From: Lumbricus terrestris
Lineage: Eukaryota > Annelida > Clitellata > Crassiclitellata > Lumbricidae
Assembly: GCA_949752735.1 (NCBI GenBank)
Contig: OX457036.1
Span: forward strand, 94,633,198-94,697,197
Reading direction: 5' to 3'
DNA: 64,000 nt
Shown here: positions 10,930 to 25,500 of the stretch, one piece after another
How positions within the stretch are numbered: the first letter of the stretch is position 1
Layout of the letters: the number at the start of each line of letters is the position of its first letter
The notes under the pieces: model-generated
What the model saw: the letters and a program-made list of their open reading frames with translations, nothing else
Database searches by the model: none
What the model was told of the DNA's origin: nothing
Translations under genes and position numbers: made by a program

Positions 10930-11132
10930 GGGCCTAATAACTGCAGTATTATAGCATATCGCTCTGCGGCGCGACTTGTTGGCCATATCCCAAAATATGG
11001 CCATGTCTCATCCTATATGCGGGATATCTTACACTGCCATGGCTCCGTTCTCCTCAGCGGATTGCATACAGGGTCTATGCGTTGGTTAGGCGGTGCATTG
11101 AAGGACTAGCTCCACCCTATCTTCGAGAACTC
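10930..11132 (+). pseudogene. L2/CR1-like LINE ORF2 fragment (5' part of a split copy)
   Basis: The plus strand reads AARLVGHIPKYGHVSSYMRD and, after a frameshift, a stretch ending APPYLREL, typical of the region after the reverse transcriptase in L2/CR1-like elements. The sequence breaks at an AATC repeat at 11133, and the continuation of the same protein reappears at about 12298. Confidence 0.75.
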
Positions 11133-12297
11133 AATCAATCAATCAATCAATTTTCGTTTAATCGACACTTCATGCGGACAGAACGCAGCATGTTACACAT
11201 AACAAATTTTAGTAAGGTTTTATGTAAAAAAAAAAAGTTCAGTTTATAAGTGACATAAATAGGCTAAATATTGGGTTTAGGGGTCTAGCTAGGTTTAAAA
11301 AGTGTTTTTGAAAAGAACTCTAGGAATAAAATTGCAATTATCTTTTTCCGGGAGAGAGAATTCATGAGCCCGAGGACGGAGCTCATGACCACAAGAGGGG
11401 CGAGGCGGGGGAATAGTTGGTAGAGTACATGGAATTTATTATTGCGAATTGCGTTGAAAAGGCGTTCATCAGCTTCCTCTGCCATCTCTGCTGCACAGGA
11501 GGATTGAGATTGAAGGTACTGTCTGCGTTTCATCTTCCTTAACAGCCGCTCAATCCGTTCCCGTTCCTCAGCGCTGGTGTAACCCCACCAGGCCGGAGAG
11601 GCATACATTAAGTGGGCGATGGGGGTCATTCGGGAGACTTCCTGTAGAGCATTAGGTGAAATAAGTGTGAGCCCTTTTGATCTGAACACACCCAGAGCGT
11701 AAATAGACGATGAACACGTTGCAATGCCGTTGCATTCTCAACATGGGTGGTCATCCGTTGATCAGATCTTATTGTTACACCTAAGACACGCATCGATTCC
11801 GTTCTGGTCGCCTCAGGAATAATGTGTGGAATAATCGTATGTCTCTTCCTCCTCCCGAAGATGATCATCTCTCGGGTCTTAGTTGTATTGAAACGTAAGT
11901 TATTCTTTCTCGCCCATTCAGAGATACCTTCGAATTCTTCGGTGACAGTGTTAAGGTGATTGGATCCGATTATCAGATACGTATCATCGGCAAACTTTAC
12001 AAAATAGTTGAATTTATGTTTAGGGTGGAGACCAGATGCACCTACCACGAATGAAACCGGTCCAAGTACTGACCCCTGGACGATGCTAGCTGTAATGTAC
12101 GCGGCCTCAGAGACAACTCCATCGAATCTAGTCACATGTCCTCTGCTTCTGAAATAGCTTATTAGCCAGTTGTAGGCCTATACAGCATCTGGTATTTCAA
12201 TTTCGGCATATTTTGTAGCCAGCGATTCGTGACGGACAGTGTCGAATGCCTTTGAGAAATCCATTGATATGACTACCACGAACTCTGTTGTTCCACC
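11133..12297 (-). pseudogene. Non-LTR retrotransposon inserted in an older LINE
   Basis: On the minus strand, from 12290 downward, it reads VVVISMDFSKAFDTVRHESL (first catalytic Asp block), then IVQGSVLGPVSFVV, FADDTYLIIGSNHLN (second block), then NLRFNTTKTREMI. It ends at 11133 in an (ATTG)n-type tail (AATCAATCAATC on the plus strand). It is 5'-truncated. A frameshift separates the frames at 11626-12135 and 11285-11689. Confidence 0.83.
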
Positions 12298-12575
12298 TTG
12301 GGAGTTCAGCGTCGATCCACCCTTCGATCGGCGAACCACGCTGAGCTTCTGGTTCCCCGCTCACGGACTGCTATCCGACAGCGTCGTTCATTCTCTGTTG
12401 CAGGTCCTACAGCTTGGAATGGTCTCCCTGTTACACTGCGCTTAATTCCCAGAGGTCACTCCGCTCTGTTCCTTAAGAACCTAAAAACTGTTTTATTTAG
12501 CCGTGGCTGGGCCAGGAGCGCTTCTGAGTAGCCTACCTTGAAGAGGCGCTATATAAATTTCTGAAATAATTAAAT
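12298..12575 (+). pseudogene. L2/CR1-like LINE 3' end (3' part of the split copy)
   Basis: Reads RRSFSVAGPTAWNGLPVTLR and LFLKNLKTVLF, the usual C-terminus of L2/CR1-like ORF2. This is followed by the 3' tail GAGTAGCC...CTTGAAGAGGCGCTATATAAA and a short AAATAAAT array. The same tail recurs at 17930, 20940, 45200, 49830, 56160 and 56900. Confidence 0.8.
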
Positions 12576-12979
12576 AAATAAATAGCATTCATCGAATAAC
12601 ATAAATTTTAACTGCGCTAAAGAAATCTAGCTCGATGATAAAACATAATTTTATCTCCATTATAGGATTCGCCTTTTATGACGTCAGAGGTTTGTCTAGT
12701 TAATCAGTTGCAACGTCAATGGCGTCTGTTACGTCATAATTCGTGAGCAACCGTTGAGATTTCGTTTCGAAGCGAAGGACAGAAAGATTTCGGTGATTTT
12801 TCGCCATAGAAAATCGAAGAAATCCATTGTTCGTCACACCATTGTAGATCGTAATACTACAATTTTATGACAATTACGACAATCCGTATCGTAGCAGTAT
12901 TTTCGACAAAGCACACGCCGTCATTGTTCGGTTTTCAGACGTTAGAAGCGAAACAAGCGCTGTCCGCCACGTTTCGAAG
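12576..12979 (+). promoter_or_regulatory. SOX30 upstream region with CRE-like sites
   Basis: A perfect palindromic CRE, TGACGTCA, lies at 12679-12686 and a TTACGTCA half-variant at 12729-12736, about 300 and 250 bp before the start codon. No TATA box is obvious. In vertebrates SOX30 is a spermatogenesis gene, and CRE sites bound by CREM are common in such promoters; applying that here is inference. Confidence 0.45.
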
Positions 12980-13559
12980 ATGACGACGGAGAGCGTGACC
13001 CAGCCAGTAATGGCGGAGAAGACGCTCGGGCTTGGCAAGCGAGATGATATCAATTTTAAAACAGTTACCATCGGCCAGCAGGCTGGAACATCATCGTCAG
13101 ACGGACCCAGCGCAGCGGAAAATCACCCGATTACCAGTTTGGCGAAAACTGGTCAAACGGGAACACTGCAGCCGCGGGTATTTGTGATAAACGCCATAAA
13201 CAGCAGTCATAAGCCGTCCTCACTTCTTGATACGCCATCCAACACTTCCGCAAGTTCTTCCACGTCTTCTACCTTCACGCCCGGTCAGTCCTTCACTCTG
13301 TCGGTCATGAGGGCCATCTGCCAGGGGTCTGATAAGTTGAACCAGCCGAATCTGTCCCAAACTGGACGTCCAAAGCCTGTACTTACCCTCCAGCTCAAGG
13401 GAGCGGTTGGCACTACATCAACCACCACGTCAACTGTCACCCCAACTACAAACTCGAGACATGTTGACGTCTACTCGATTATTCAGCCGACACCGACGAG
13501 TTATTGTGAACCGCCTGATGATAGAGCCGGCGAAACATCTCCACAAAATGTACTTCCAG
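12980..13559 (+). CDS. SOX30: SOX30 exon 1
   Basis: ATG in the context GAAGATGA. Encodes residues 1-193, a Ser/Thr/Pro-rich N-terminal arm with no recognised domain (for example [20 protein letters not shown]). It ends CTTCCAG before GTGAGT, phase 1. Confidence 0.85.
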
Positions 13560-16500
13560 GTGAGTTACAGACAAAAATACTTATTTTTACAGATCTGTTC
13601 AATATAAGTGTTAGCCTGCATAAATTTTCACATTCATTTGCATGTAACAAGATAGGTTTATAGATGTGTAACCTGATTACGGTTTGATTTTGGTGAACCA
13701 TTTGTAGAACCCTTGTCACCATGCATGATAGAAGTGGCTAATCTGCTTATAGTTAATTGGCATACATGTTTAGTTGCTGCAATTTTCATTTAAACTTATT
13801 CCTTGACTTCGAATCTTTTATTGCTAATTCTTTGGTAAATTTGAGTTTAGGTTTAAAAGCAGTTTTCATGTAAGCTGATGGTTTAAGATATTGTTAAGTA
13901 ATTGGTAAATAAAAGCTTTTAAAGCAATTTTTCATAAAATCTGATAGTGTGATGGCACTAATTAGTAAATAGGGGCTTGGTTGAAGCAATTTTCAAGCTA
14001 ATAGTTTGAGGATATTGTTGATTATTATTAGTAAACAAAAGTTTATGATGTAATTGTTTTTTCGCAAATAGTTTGATGACATTATTAGTTTATTGGTAAA
14101 TCAAATACTTTTGTTGAAGCAATTTTCAAGTAAGCTGGTGATATTTTAATGGTAAATGTTAATTAATTATTAAATAAGAGTTTGCTTTTCAGGGCAATTT
14201 TCATGTGGGCAGATAATTTTATTTTGATGGTACTCTTGTCAATCTTTGTTACTTGGAGTTGTGTTGATTGACAGTTAGCAAAGATTAATAATTTGAATTG
14301 AGAAAATTGTAGAGAGTTAAGTAAGTTTCTTGTTCAAAGGATTCAATATTTTCATGGATTATCTGTTATTCTGAATGGTTGACGAAATCATAATAGTGAA
14401 CTCCACTTATCTTGATCTGTCACAAAAGCTAAATCCTACAATCAGCTCTTTGATTATTGATTATTGATCACTAAATAATTGTGAACATTGCAGACATTCA
14501 ATAAAAACTATAAACATGCACCCAGATGATGAGCAAAAGAACAACAAGACTTTTTGTCAGTAATAGAGTCATCTTATTTCTCATCTAATAAATTTCAAGA
14601 CGTTATTTTCAACCTTTGCAGAACTCACCAATTTTTCTTAACTTGGTAGGTGCAATGTTTGACTATGTCTTTCACAAGAACAGCTCAATGCGGCCAAAAG
14701 TAAATGTTCAAATGATAATCTACAATCTAGGGATGGGATGTTGGGAGGCGCTTTGTAGCTGTCCTGCTTAATCAAGGACATGTTTATGTGTTGAAGATCT
14801 CTTCCCATCATTGAGATCACAGCCTTATTCCATTAGGCCAAGACTGCATGGTCGAATAAAATTATCCCCTCCAGGAAATCATAGGATGGTGCTTGTATCT
14901 TCTTTAAATGTCATGTAAACCAAAGAGCAGTGTAAATATTAAATAGCTGATCATCATAAGAACATACTTATATTGGATTTAAGATAGTGTGTGCTATTTT
15001 AAAATATTTGACTGTCGGTTGGCTCTGCCATGTCTGTACAGCAAAATGCAGATCTAGCAATTGATCAATTAAAGATTTTTAAAATTTTATCCTATCTTAT
15101 AATGAAGTAAAATTTTCCCTAATCAGCAAATAAGGTCAGATGCAAGTGAATGGTCAGAGAGAATGATCATCACTGTTGTAAGACGTGTGAGTCTAACGTA
15201 TATTAATTTATAGGTTCTAAGTGACTTCTCAGTCTCGTATCTATAAGTTCGCAAGAGTGTGCAGAGTTTGTTTTTCAATTCCGGGCACCAAGCTGAATAA
15301 TGATAGATTCTAAGTGACTACTCAGTCAGGGAAATAAAAACTGATTTTAAATATTGTGGATGGCCAGATTGTACAGTTTTATAAACTATAAGCCCTAATT
15401 TGAAAGTTATTCTTTACTGAACAGGAAGCCAAGTTTTTTTAAAATCCCACAAGGAATATATATTGATATTTGAATATATTGGTTATGTCTCTTATAATAA
15501 TTTTTTGCCCAAGGCATGTATTATAGTCCTTCAGGTGTTAGACATTAATAAGCAATTTTAACCGTGGAGTGGCAGTTCATGTGAAGATCTGGAACAGTAA
15601 ATATGCTGTGCATAGCTTATAGTTTGTAAGTGTGGTAGTTTAACAAGAGAAACCATACTTAATCTTTTCCGTGCATTAATTACCTTTATAATCTAAAGCT
15701 TCAACTCCATTGCCTTCCAAGGCACCTTGCTGGATATTTTTATTATTACATAAATTTCTTACGCGTGCAAGGTCACACCGAAATGTGAATCTGAGGTGCG
15801 AATAGGCCTAAATAATTAACTAACGATGAATGAATGAATGAATGAATGGACGAATGCATGCACTGTTTAATATTGCCAAATATTGAAAAGTTCTAGTCAT
15901 CCCAAATGTTTTTCTTTTGTTTTTCCTGTATAACTTTGCAATAATTGTTATTGTTATTATCATTTATTATTATTTTAATATAATCACTCAGATATAGATA
16001 AGCAGTGGTGTAGCCATCCATTTGAAGATCTGGAAGAACAAAAGTGCAGTGGAAGAGCTACAGTTTATAAAACTGTGAAATCTGCCCTGGATCGAAAACC
16101 ACTTAAAATCAGTTTAAAATAATACCTTTGCATTTGGATTACGGTGCAAATAGCAGTTTCCAACTTAAATTCTCCCCATTCTTTGTGGCACTAGAGTTGA
16201 TATCGTTCTTTTTTTTCTGCAGGTACGAACATGGTGTACCGTACACCAGGGGCGAACAATTACAACCGGAACGGCAACGTTAAGCGCCCGATGAATGCCT
16301 TCATGGTCTGGGCTCGCCAGTACCGTCCCTACTTGGCCGGTCAGTTTCCAAATGCCAACAACTCGGAGATATCCATTCGACTCGGTCAGGTCTGGAACGA
16401 TATGACGGAAGATGAGAAGAAACCGTTCTATATCGAAGCGGAAAGAATCAAGAATAAGCACAAGCAGGACTATCCAGGTGATCCATATGTTATTATGGAG

Positions 16501-19500
16501 GACATGGCGCGATATATGTTTCATTCATTCATTCATTCATTTTTTCTCTCTCTATTTGTTCGTTTGTTCACTCAATTGTTCATTTAGTTTATTGGCTCAT
16601 TCATTCATTCATTCATTTAGTCAATCAATCATTCATTCATTTTGTGAGTGCATAAGTGAGCGCGATAGGGTGGGTAGGTGAGTAAGTGGCTGAACGATTG
16701 AGCGATTGATTGCATGAATAAAAAAGTAAGTATGTAAGTCGGTGGTTGACCGAGTTGGTTGCTTTAAGTTTAATAGACCACAAAGAATCATATTATAACA
16801 AACATAATAAAATCAAGTCATGTTATTGAAACCAGTTAGGAAGAATTTGCAAACTCGCACATTGAACCATTGCACATTAATTTTGCAGCCCATGCATATA
16901 TCGAGTACTCAAAAACTCGTTTTTAAACTCCCCTCTGTTGCAACTCGTATATTTTGTGGAACCATGCCCCATGCATAGGCCTACGTAGAAATGAGCTTGC
17001 TTCTCCACCCCCCCCCCTGTTTGCAAAAATTAATTAGCTAAAGTCATGTCATCCACAAAAACATTTATTTTACTGCAGGCTTCTAGGCCCTATTTATTTT
17101 TTTCTACTTCATTTTTACTAGCTAAATTCTTTTTATATGTTATAGTTTACTGTTTTTATCTGAGGAGGATTTAATTATAATTATGTGTAATGGAATGGCA
17201 TTGGAGGACTGTAGAATAATACAGAGTTATAAATAGGCTAATATGCATGGACGTTCGAATTAGACATTTGTTTTCCATGTGTACATTTTATGGGGCCCCT
17301 TAACCGCCGTATCGTACACAAAATGTACGCATAGCACCTAAATCTAGCGACTCCTCCCTTCGTACGTTTTATATGGACAGACCCTTAAGACTGGAATTGA
17401 TCATTAGACCAATCGTCCATCTTGTATTTGTCGGTCGTTGGGTGCAAAGGCACTTATGAACACGACATCTAATACGGGTGTTTAATGATTAACCAACACT
17501 TGTCTATACGAATGAATGACGGAATGATGGTGATGATGATGATCATTATCATTATGATAATAACGACAATAATATTCATAGGCCTAATAATTAAATGGTA
17601 ATAATGATAATGATAACAATGCTTATAAAGTGTGCTATATAAATTTATTATTACGATATATTATCTGACTGAGACTTAGCCTATAATTATGTTTTGATGT
17701 CTTCCTATGATCCAGTCAAGTGTTTGTGAACGTTTCTTATAACAATGTCTTCTCTCAGTCTCTCTTACTTGCACCTCCACGATGCCAAACCATGTCTTCT
17801 CCACCTGGAATGGCCCTCGACCTATAATGGCCTCCACTTGACCCTGCGCTCCCTTTCTAAAACCCCTTCTCAGCCATTCCTCTTTCATCTGAACACCGTC
17901 TTCTTTGACCGCCCTGAGGTTGGGATCGCCTCTGAGTAGTCCCTTTGAAGAGTCGCTGCATAAAATCGTTTAATGAATGAATAAGTAAAATCTTACGTGA
18001 GTGTAAACGCAACGTGTCTGTTGCTAGGTTGGGTGTACCGTCCGCAGCCGAAGCGCAAGCGCACTGAGTGCCCACAGTCGAATCCCCTTTGGACGCGCTA
18101 CCTCCAGAGCTCCACTGTCTCCTTCTTCAACCACGTCAGCTGCGGTGCAGAGTCCGTCACCAAGCAATCCTATTCCATCATAAAGCAACTGGACAAACAG
18201 CCGCACACCATCCTCACAAAACAGACGACAGAAACGTTCCTACAGACGAACGAAAATACTACCATTCAGAAACCAGGTAGGCCTACAATCTCACAACGTC
18301 TGCTGTCTATTCTCATCCTTTGATCAGTAAGCTGAAATTTATTTGACGCAATAGGACCGCACATAGAGGTAAGAGGTGACTTTGCCCCCCCAAAAATTGA
18401 CACCTATTTTTTTAAATTACAACTTTTTTGGTGAAATTTACGTTTGGAGACTTCTATGAAAATACCGACCGTCCAAATTTTCTGCTATGCATCATTCAAG
18501 CTGTTGCTAAACAATGTAACATTAACCATTGTGCTTCCCCTCCACCCCGCTGCATATCTGCGGACGTCTTTCTATAGCGCCTCTCCAAGATTTCTGATCA
18601 TCCATAGGCGGAGACCTGGGCCGAGAATTGGGGGGGACGGAAAGACGTGAGATTTTCAGAAAAATTTCTGACGACTGGCGAAATATCGAAAAAAAAAATA
18701 TTTTCGCCGCCAAAAAAGTTGATGACTTTTTTTTTTTTAGTCGTCCGGCCAAAATCTCGACGAAATTTTATATTTTCGCTGCCAAAAAAGTCTTGACGCT
18801 CAAACATTGGGGGGGACAAATGCATGGGCCGTCCCCCCCAACACTTTCATTGGGGGGACCGTCCCCCCTCTCCCCCCCTAGGTCTCCGCCCATGGATCAT
18901 CTGCCACATGTCAAGCTGTAATGAAAACAGTCTTCGCTGGTAGATATTCCGAATTGGATGCAGACAAAGTTAGGGAGGTGAATTCGAGGCTGGTGTGTCT
19001 CAAGTTTATGCCTGAAGGATTTTAAGACAAAGGTTAAATCCAACTGGTTACAGCTCTGGTCTTAATTGTTATCGTAACCCCCCCCCTCCATCTAAAAACT
19101 TGTAAAGCGCCACTTTAAAGCCAAATACAGGGAACCAGCTTATTCACGAGCGCCGCCTCGAGCCTTCCCTGCGGTATTTACCGAGCAAAGGGAGCAAGTC
19201 TTTCACTCATGACTGCTGAGCATATAGTCTGTTGACGCTTGGTCATTAGATTGTGGCGCATCACAAATGGATTGTAGTTAAGTTTGGATGGATGACATTG
19301 GATGTGGTGGATTGCAGGCGTAGGACCGACACAAGTTGCGGCTGCTGCAGCAAACATTCCACTCCAATACACGCTCATCTCATCAGAAGCTTCGAATCAG
19401 AATCTGAAGTTAGTGAGCGCAACGTCTGCGGAAGAGGCAGCCAAGGCACCGAGAGGAAGGCCACCTAGTGTGTCCATCAGAACTACAGGTACGTTTACTC

Positions 19501-22500
19501 CACTGCTGTGAGAGAGGGAGTGAAATAGATGAAGATACAGAGACAGACAGAGACAGACATGCCATGAGAAAGAGAGTGAAATAGAGACAGAGAGAGAGAG
19601 AGAGATACAGACAGATAGACAGTCATTAAATTCCTTCATTCAGACTTGATAGACAGACAGACAGACAGACAGACACACACAGAGACAGAGAGAAGGAGAT
19701 TTTAGAGAGTGAGAAGGACATAGGCAAGAGTTCATCTTCATTCACCTATTTGCTAATCCTTCCGTCCATCCATCCATTCTTTGGTCCATTCACAAACCAT
19801 CCATTCATTCATTCACCTGTATTTGTCAGTCCATCCATACATCCATACATCCATCACGCATTCATTCACCTAAATTAATTCATTCATCCATCCACGCATT
19901 CATTCATCCACTTGTTCATCAGTCCATGCATTCATTCGTCCATGCATTCGTTTGCCCATCTATTCATCCATCCATCCATCCATGCACTCATCCAATCCAT
20001 CTATTCATCCATCCATCCATCCATGCACTCATCCAATCCATCTATTCATTCATCCATCCATCCATGCACTCATCCAATCCATCTATTCATTCATCCATCC
20101 ATCCGCACATGCATTCATTTACCCATCCACCGATTCATTCATTCATTCATCCATACATCCATCCATGCACTCAACCATCCATCTTTTCATCCATCAATCT
20201 ATCCATCAATCCACTGTTTCCATCTGTTGTTTCCAGCTGTCATTGGTAACACCGTCGCTTCCAACCTGCGCAAGACCTTGTCGAAGCCACCACCTCCGAC
20301 TTCCTTCTCCATTTCAACTCCTTCCTCCTCCTCCTCACTGCCATTCTCATCCACTCCAGCATCATCAACCAACCCCGCAACCCCCTCCTCCTCCTCTTCC
20401 ATGCGTCAGGGCATCACCATTGTCCAGCACCCCGGCGTGCCCCTCCAGCTGACCCCTGGCCAGCAGCGACCCACGGGGGTCATCGGCGGTCTCTGTGGAC
20501 CAATCAAACTGGACGGTGGATACTTCAAGGTGACGTCATCGGACGACAATAAATACGTCATCGTCAGGAAGAGCGTCGTGTCACGTGGGACGGATGACGT
20601 CGCCGCTGACAGGCAACGACTGACAACGTTAGCAACATATCTAATGCTTATTTGTCAGTCTATTTGTCAGTCTATTTGTCTGTATGTTGTCTATCTGCCA
20701 GCGTAGAAATTGAAAGTGCTTGGTTACATCTCTGAGGAGTAGGCCCGCCGATAAGGGATTGGGATGGGCAGAGGGGCATGGACCCTGCGATTTTTAGGGA
20801 CCCTGGCTGGGTTGTTATATGTGCCCAGTTTATGGTTCATGACTTTAACTATTATATTACTGACACTTAGCAATGACCAGTTTAAACTTAAAATTTAAGA
20901 ACTGAATAAATCGTAAATTTTTTATTTTCATTAAATTCCTTCATTCAAGTATTTATAAAGCACCTTTTCAATGAAACTACTCAGAGTTGCTCCAGAAAGA
21001 ACAGTTTTCAAGTACTTATATAATGTGTCAGAGAGTGACTTTGGGAGCAGGCCTGGAGCTCAAGAAGGAGGCCATTCCATGCCACAGGGACAACAGCACG
21101 GCTTTGCATGATTGAGTTACGAGCAAACGGCACTGAGAGCACTCACCTTCCCACTGATATTATGTCGTAGAAAAGACGTAGATGGTGCACTGATATTATG
21201 TCAATTTGTTTCTAAGAAACTTTTTCACATGAAGCCCTAAGATAATTTGGGGTCAATGGCTGAGCTCTGACTAGGAACCCGAATTTCTTTCGTCGGCCCT
21301 GCTGAGGATTATTCCTCCCGCCGGTTTAAGAAATGAGTGATTACAATAACTGTAGATGCTTTAGCTAGTCTGACATTGCCAGTCCCAAGCCTGGATAAAG
21401 GAGGGGGCTACGCTGATCTTTGTTATAACACTGTGTTATTTAATTGAAATTACTACTACTATCATTGTCAAAAGGAAACTTGACCGATATTTTGTTTGCA
21501 GTCAGTCAAGGCAGTTGACAGAGGGATCTACCATATCTTCCGGAAAGGACCGCTGTCCGCCCGATCCAATCCCTCAAACACCGAGGAGCACCCAGAGCTT
21601 CACGGCCGTCAAGCCCGGAGCAGGAACAGCAGGAGCAGGAGCACAGGGTACCAGCGGTGACTGTCCCCCGCGCACACCCCTCAACCGTTCTTCCTTCCCA
21701 AGGAACTATCTAACGACCATAGACCAGAGGGAGATTCGTACGATCGTCCAGCCTCAGCCTACGATGTCCTACGAAGAGGTGGATCGCGGTCAGAAGACTC
21801 ACCACAGACCCTCACTGTCTCAACTGTCCACTGCCACCCCACCAAGCACCACCGGTCACAGGCCACCACCTCCTTCTACCCCATCATCTACCCAATCAAC
21901 AACCCTCACTTATCCTACCATCATCCGAGGAGGTCCCACCTCTCAGCTGATCAGCCAGTCGAAGCCACCACGCCGCTCTGAGCTGCTTCCCTCTAGTGTC
22001 CCGCTCCGGGGTAAGAAGATCCCAGTTGTGGTGAATGGAATAGAGAAAAGCCTGACGGTCCCTGGTAGGATGTCTGGACCGGGGACTCAGGCCCGTGGGG
22101 GCATCACGGTGAGGATCGGTCCCTCCTCATCCTCGGTCATCAGTGAGGTTCCTGCCGCCGGAGTGAAGGGCACCAAGTTCTTCAAGCACATCCTGTCGTC
22201 AGCAGCGCAGGTCCCCCAGCCGGTGCAGGGGTCTGGTAGTATCATGGAATGCCTGGATGACGACGATGACCTGAGACTTCTCGACTCACAGAACGAGATG
22301 AGCGACTGGAAACTTCCGTTCAGTCTCTATCCACTTGACGATCAGATGCGGCAGCAGGCGACCGACGACAATGCCAGCGGAAAGAAGTTCCACGAGGGAC
22401 CGTATCCAGGAGAAGAGGAAGAGGCCAATGAAGACTATAACGGTAAGGAAACAGAGACAGACAGTCAGACAGGCAGACAGACAGGACAGACAGACAAGCA

Positions 22501-25500
22501 GTTAGACAGGCAGACAGACAGACAGGACAGACAGACAAGCAGTTAGACAGGCAGACAGACAGACAGGACAGACAGACAAGCAGTTAGACGGGCAGACAGA
22601 CAGACAGACAGACAAGCAGACAGACAGACAGGCAGACAGACAAGCAGACAGGCAGACAGACAGACAGACAGGCAGACAGACAAGCAGACAGACAAGCAGA
22701 CAGACACTCGAAGACCTTGGTATCTGTTTTGCAGAATAGGCATTAATATATCATTCCTCCTTCTCTCCTCTTCCTCCTCCTCCTCCTCTTCCACCCCATT
22801 CCTCCTTTTCTTCCTCTCCTCTCGTCCCCTCCTCCTCGTCCTCTTCTTCTTCTCATTTGCAATTTTCCAATTTTTCATTGTATTCTCAATAATTTGGAAG
22901 ACAATAATATTGAAAATCGTTGTAACAGTCTCATGCTGGTTACCCTTGGCTGCAGAAATCTTGCCCACTACCTTTTGTACAAACCCAATTGAATTGGTCT
23001 CCTGCTGTTTCCTTTGCAATAGGAATGAAATGATGTGATTTTCAAGTATCAGCATATTTTCTCTTCTTATTTTGAGCTGCCATTTCCACTGTGGCACCTG
23101 CGTTTTCCGACATTGATTGCCTGTACAGTGTTGAGAAGGTATTAAAATTCAACTTCAAACTTGTTTATTTGAAGAGATCAACAGCAAAATGCAAAAATCA
23201 GAAACTGACCAAAGAAATAACAATGCACAATAAGATTAAGAGGCTATAATTAACTCACAAGTAAGCGAGTAAGTAAATATTATTAATAAATAATAATATT
23301 ATTACTATTTAACAAGGAAAGCTGTAGCTATCATTCTAAATGATAATAAAAGTGCCAATAGCATTAAGTCTGCCCTTGGTCTGGCTCAGCTAATGTGGCT
23401 TGAAAGGCCAGAGTTGAACCGAAGGACATTAACAGATAGGCATTGCAACAAGAAACAGGTCTCTCTCAGAGTACTATTATTATTAGATTGGTCAGATCCT
23501 TAGTAACTGTATTTAATGTTAGGCTGTTTTCTTTCTGTTCTCTTTGAAGCAGGCGCCAAAGTCTTTGAAGTTGGTCCAACTTTCAGCGCTCATCAGAACC
23601 TTCAGCGCTTTGAACCTTCGTACATGGATTACGATTTCCAATGTCTGCCAGATCCACCAATCGCCGTACCACGACTCGACATGGATCGGTAAATATACAC
23701 ATGAACATAATATTATATCATTAAATTTTGTGTTTATTATTGATTCAAACTGAGATTACAAGTCAAATATTCTGTAAAATATTTAAAATATTATATAAGG
23801 TATATGTTAAAGTGGGTGTTGCTTAGGTCGACAATTGGACGATTAGGTGAGTCGTAACAGTTTTTGCATCCTGTGTTAGGTCTTAGTCTTGGAATAATTC
23901 CACTTTCTTTCTGTAGTGTTGCACTTGACTTGATATCGCACGCATTGACAAGCAATCTTAAAACGTTCTGTTTATGCATAATGTTTGGTGGTCATGTTTG
24001 CAGCGGCATTCAGCATTCAGAGGCAAAAGATGCACTAGAAGATCTTTTGTAAATGTTGAGGTATACACTCAAATAGTGATTTAATTCCAATCTGGTTTTG
24101 CTATTCGGACTGAATGTCTAGTTGTATGTGTACTGTAAAGTAATTCAAGCGTTTATATTCACTGTTGCAGTTGGGCTCGTTACATGAATGGTGACCTTGC
24201 GATGTCACCCGGAGAGGCTCTCAATCTGACGGTTGACGCTGCACGAGGAGAGACGCCTACTCAGGATCAGCCAGTTACGAATGCTTTTTACGGCAGTCAA
24301 GATCCATATTCCACAAGTTACCTGTCGTCTGTCTCTCCACAAGGATTGGCGTTGGACTTGTCCAGTAAGCGATGGAGCGGCGGAAGTCTGGATATGTCGA
24401 CTGAGCGGCAGGATGACGGCAAATCAGCTTCATCGTCTTTCCCAGCCACATCCTCTGGAATGGCTGCCTTTCCAGATTCAAAGGGAGCTCCCCCTCCTAC
24501 TCCAAACGCCAAGGATGGGGTGCTGCTGTACAACTTGGACACAAGGAATGTTCAGTTGGTGTCGCGGTCACCGAATGTGACGAGCAGCGGTGGAAGACAG
24601 TGGAACACGGAGACCACACGTGAGAACGCAATGTACTCGACAATTAACTTGCAGGACCAGAGAGACTGCTACATTGGAAGTACCGAAGCATACCGGGCTC
24701 CAAGCGGTGAGCAGGGTGTTGAGCAGAGCATGGAGCAACAGATGGAATTGAGCGGAAGTCAGTTGCGCAACGATCTGATACAAGATCCGGCAAATATGAC
24801 GACCTCGGATTTCAGCAGCACTTCTGGTGGTAGACAACTGCGCAGCGAATATGGTCGGGCCAACAACGACGATCATCTGTACACAGGAAATAGTTCTGGT
24901 AAATCGTGGATGCCGAACGGGGTAGCTACGAGTGACTACTACCCTCAGCAGAGGGCGTATGTCGTGTATGGCCAGCGTCCGACTGCCAACCAGTGCTACG
25001 CAGACTGCGCAAACTCACAGAATCGAAATGGTTATGGCCAGGGTGCTTCTGCGGGTGGGTACGACCCCGACTGTCTGTATCACAGGGGACGCGACTTCTC
25101 CCTGAAGGAAGCCAGTACAGGCAACACTGGCCAGATTTACCCGGGATATGATGTATCGGGTGAAAGGTACTCTGATGGTCGGTCGGAGGTACAGTACCCT
25201 GGAGACTGCCGCCCTCGTGGGGTATACAGCGCTCTGGAGCATTACCCTGGTGTTGGAACTGTTGACATGGATGAACAGTACGGTATGGCGAGTTCTGTGA
25301 ACGTAGAAGAGCACTACGTGGACGGCGTCAAGTTGGAAACAGATCGGATCATTGAACGTGACCCAGCGTACGGTTTCGGGGAAGTGTTCTACTGCTACGA
25401 CGAGAGCCGGGCAACCATCTCGAATCCTACGGGATGCCATTTGGTTCAGAGGAGAGGAGAAGGACAGTTTGATGGTAGCCAGGACGAATCGTTTTCAAAC

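Noticed and set aside
24233..24580. Alternative frames inside the SOX30 last exon
   Set aside because: Shadow frames; the 574-residue frame joins exon 7 in phase and has consistent codon use.
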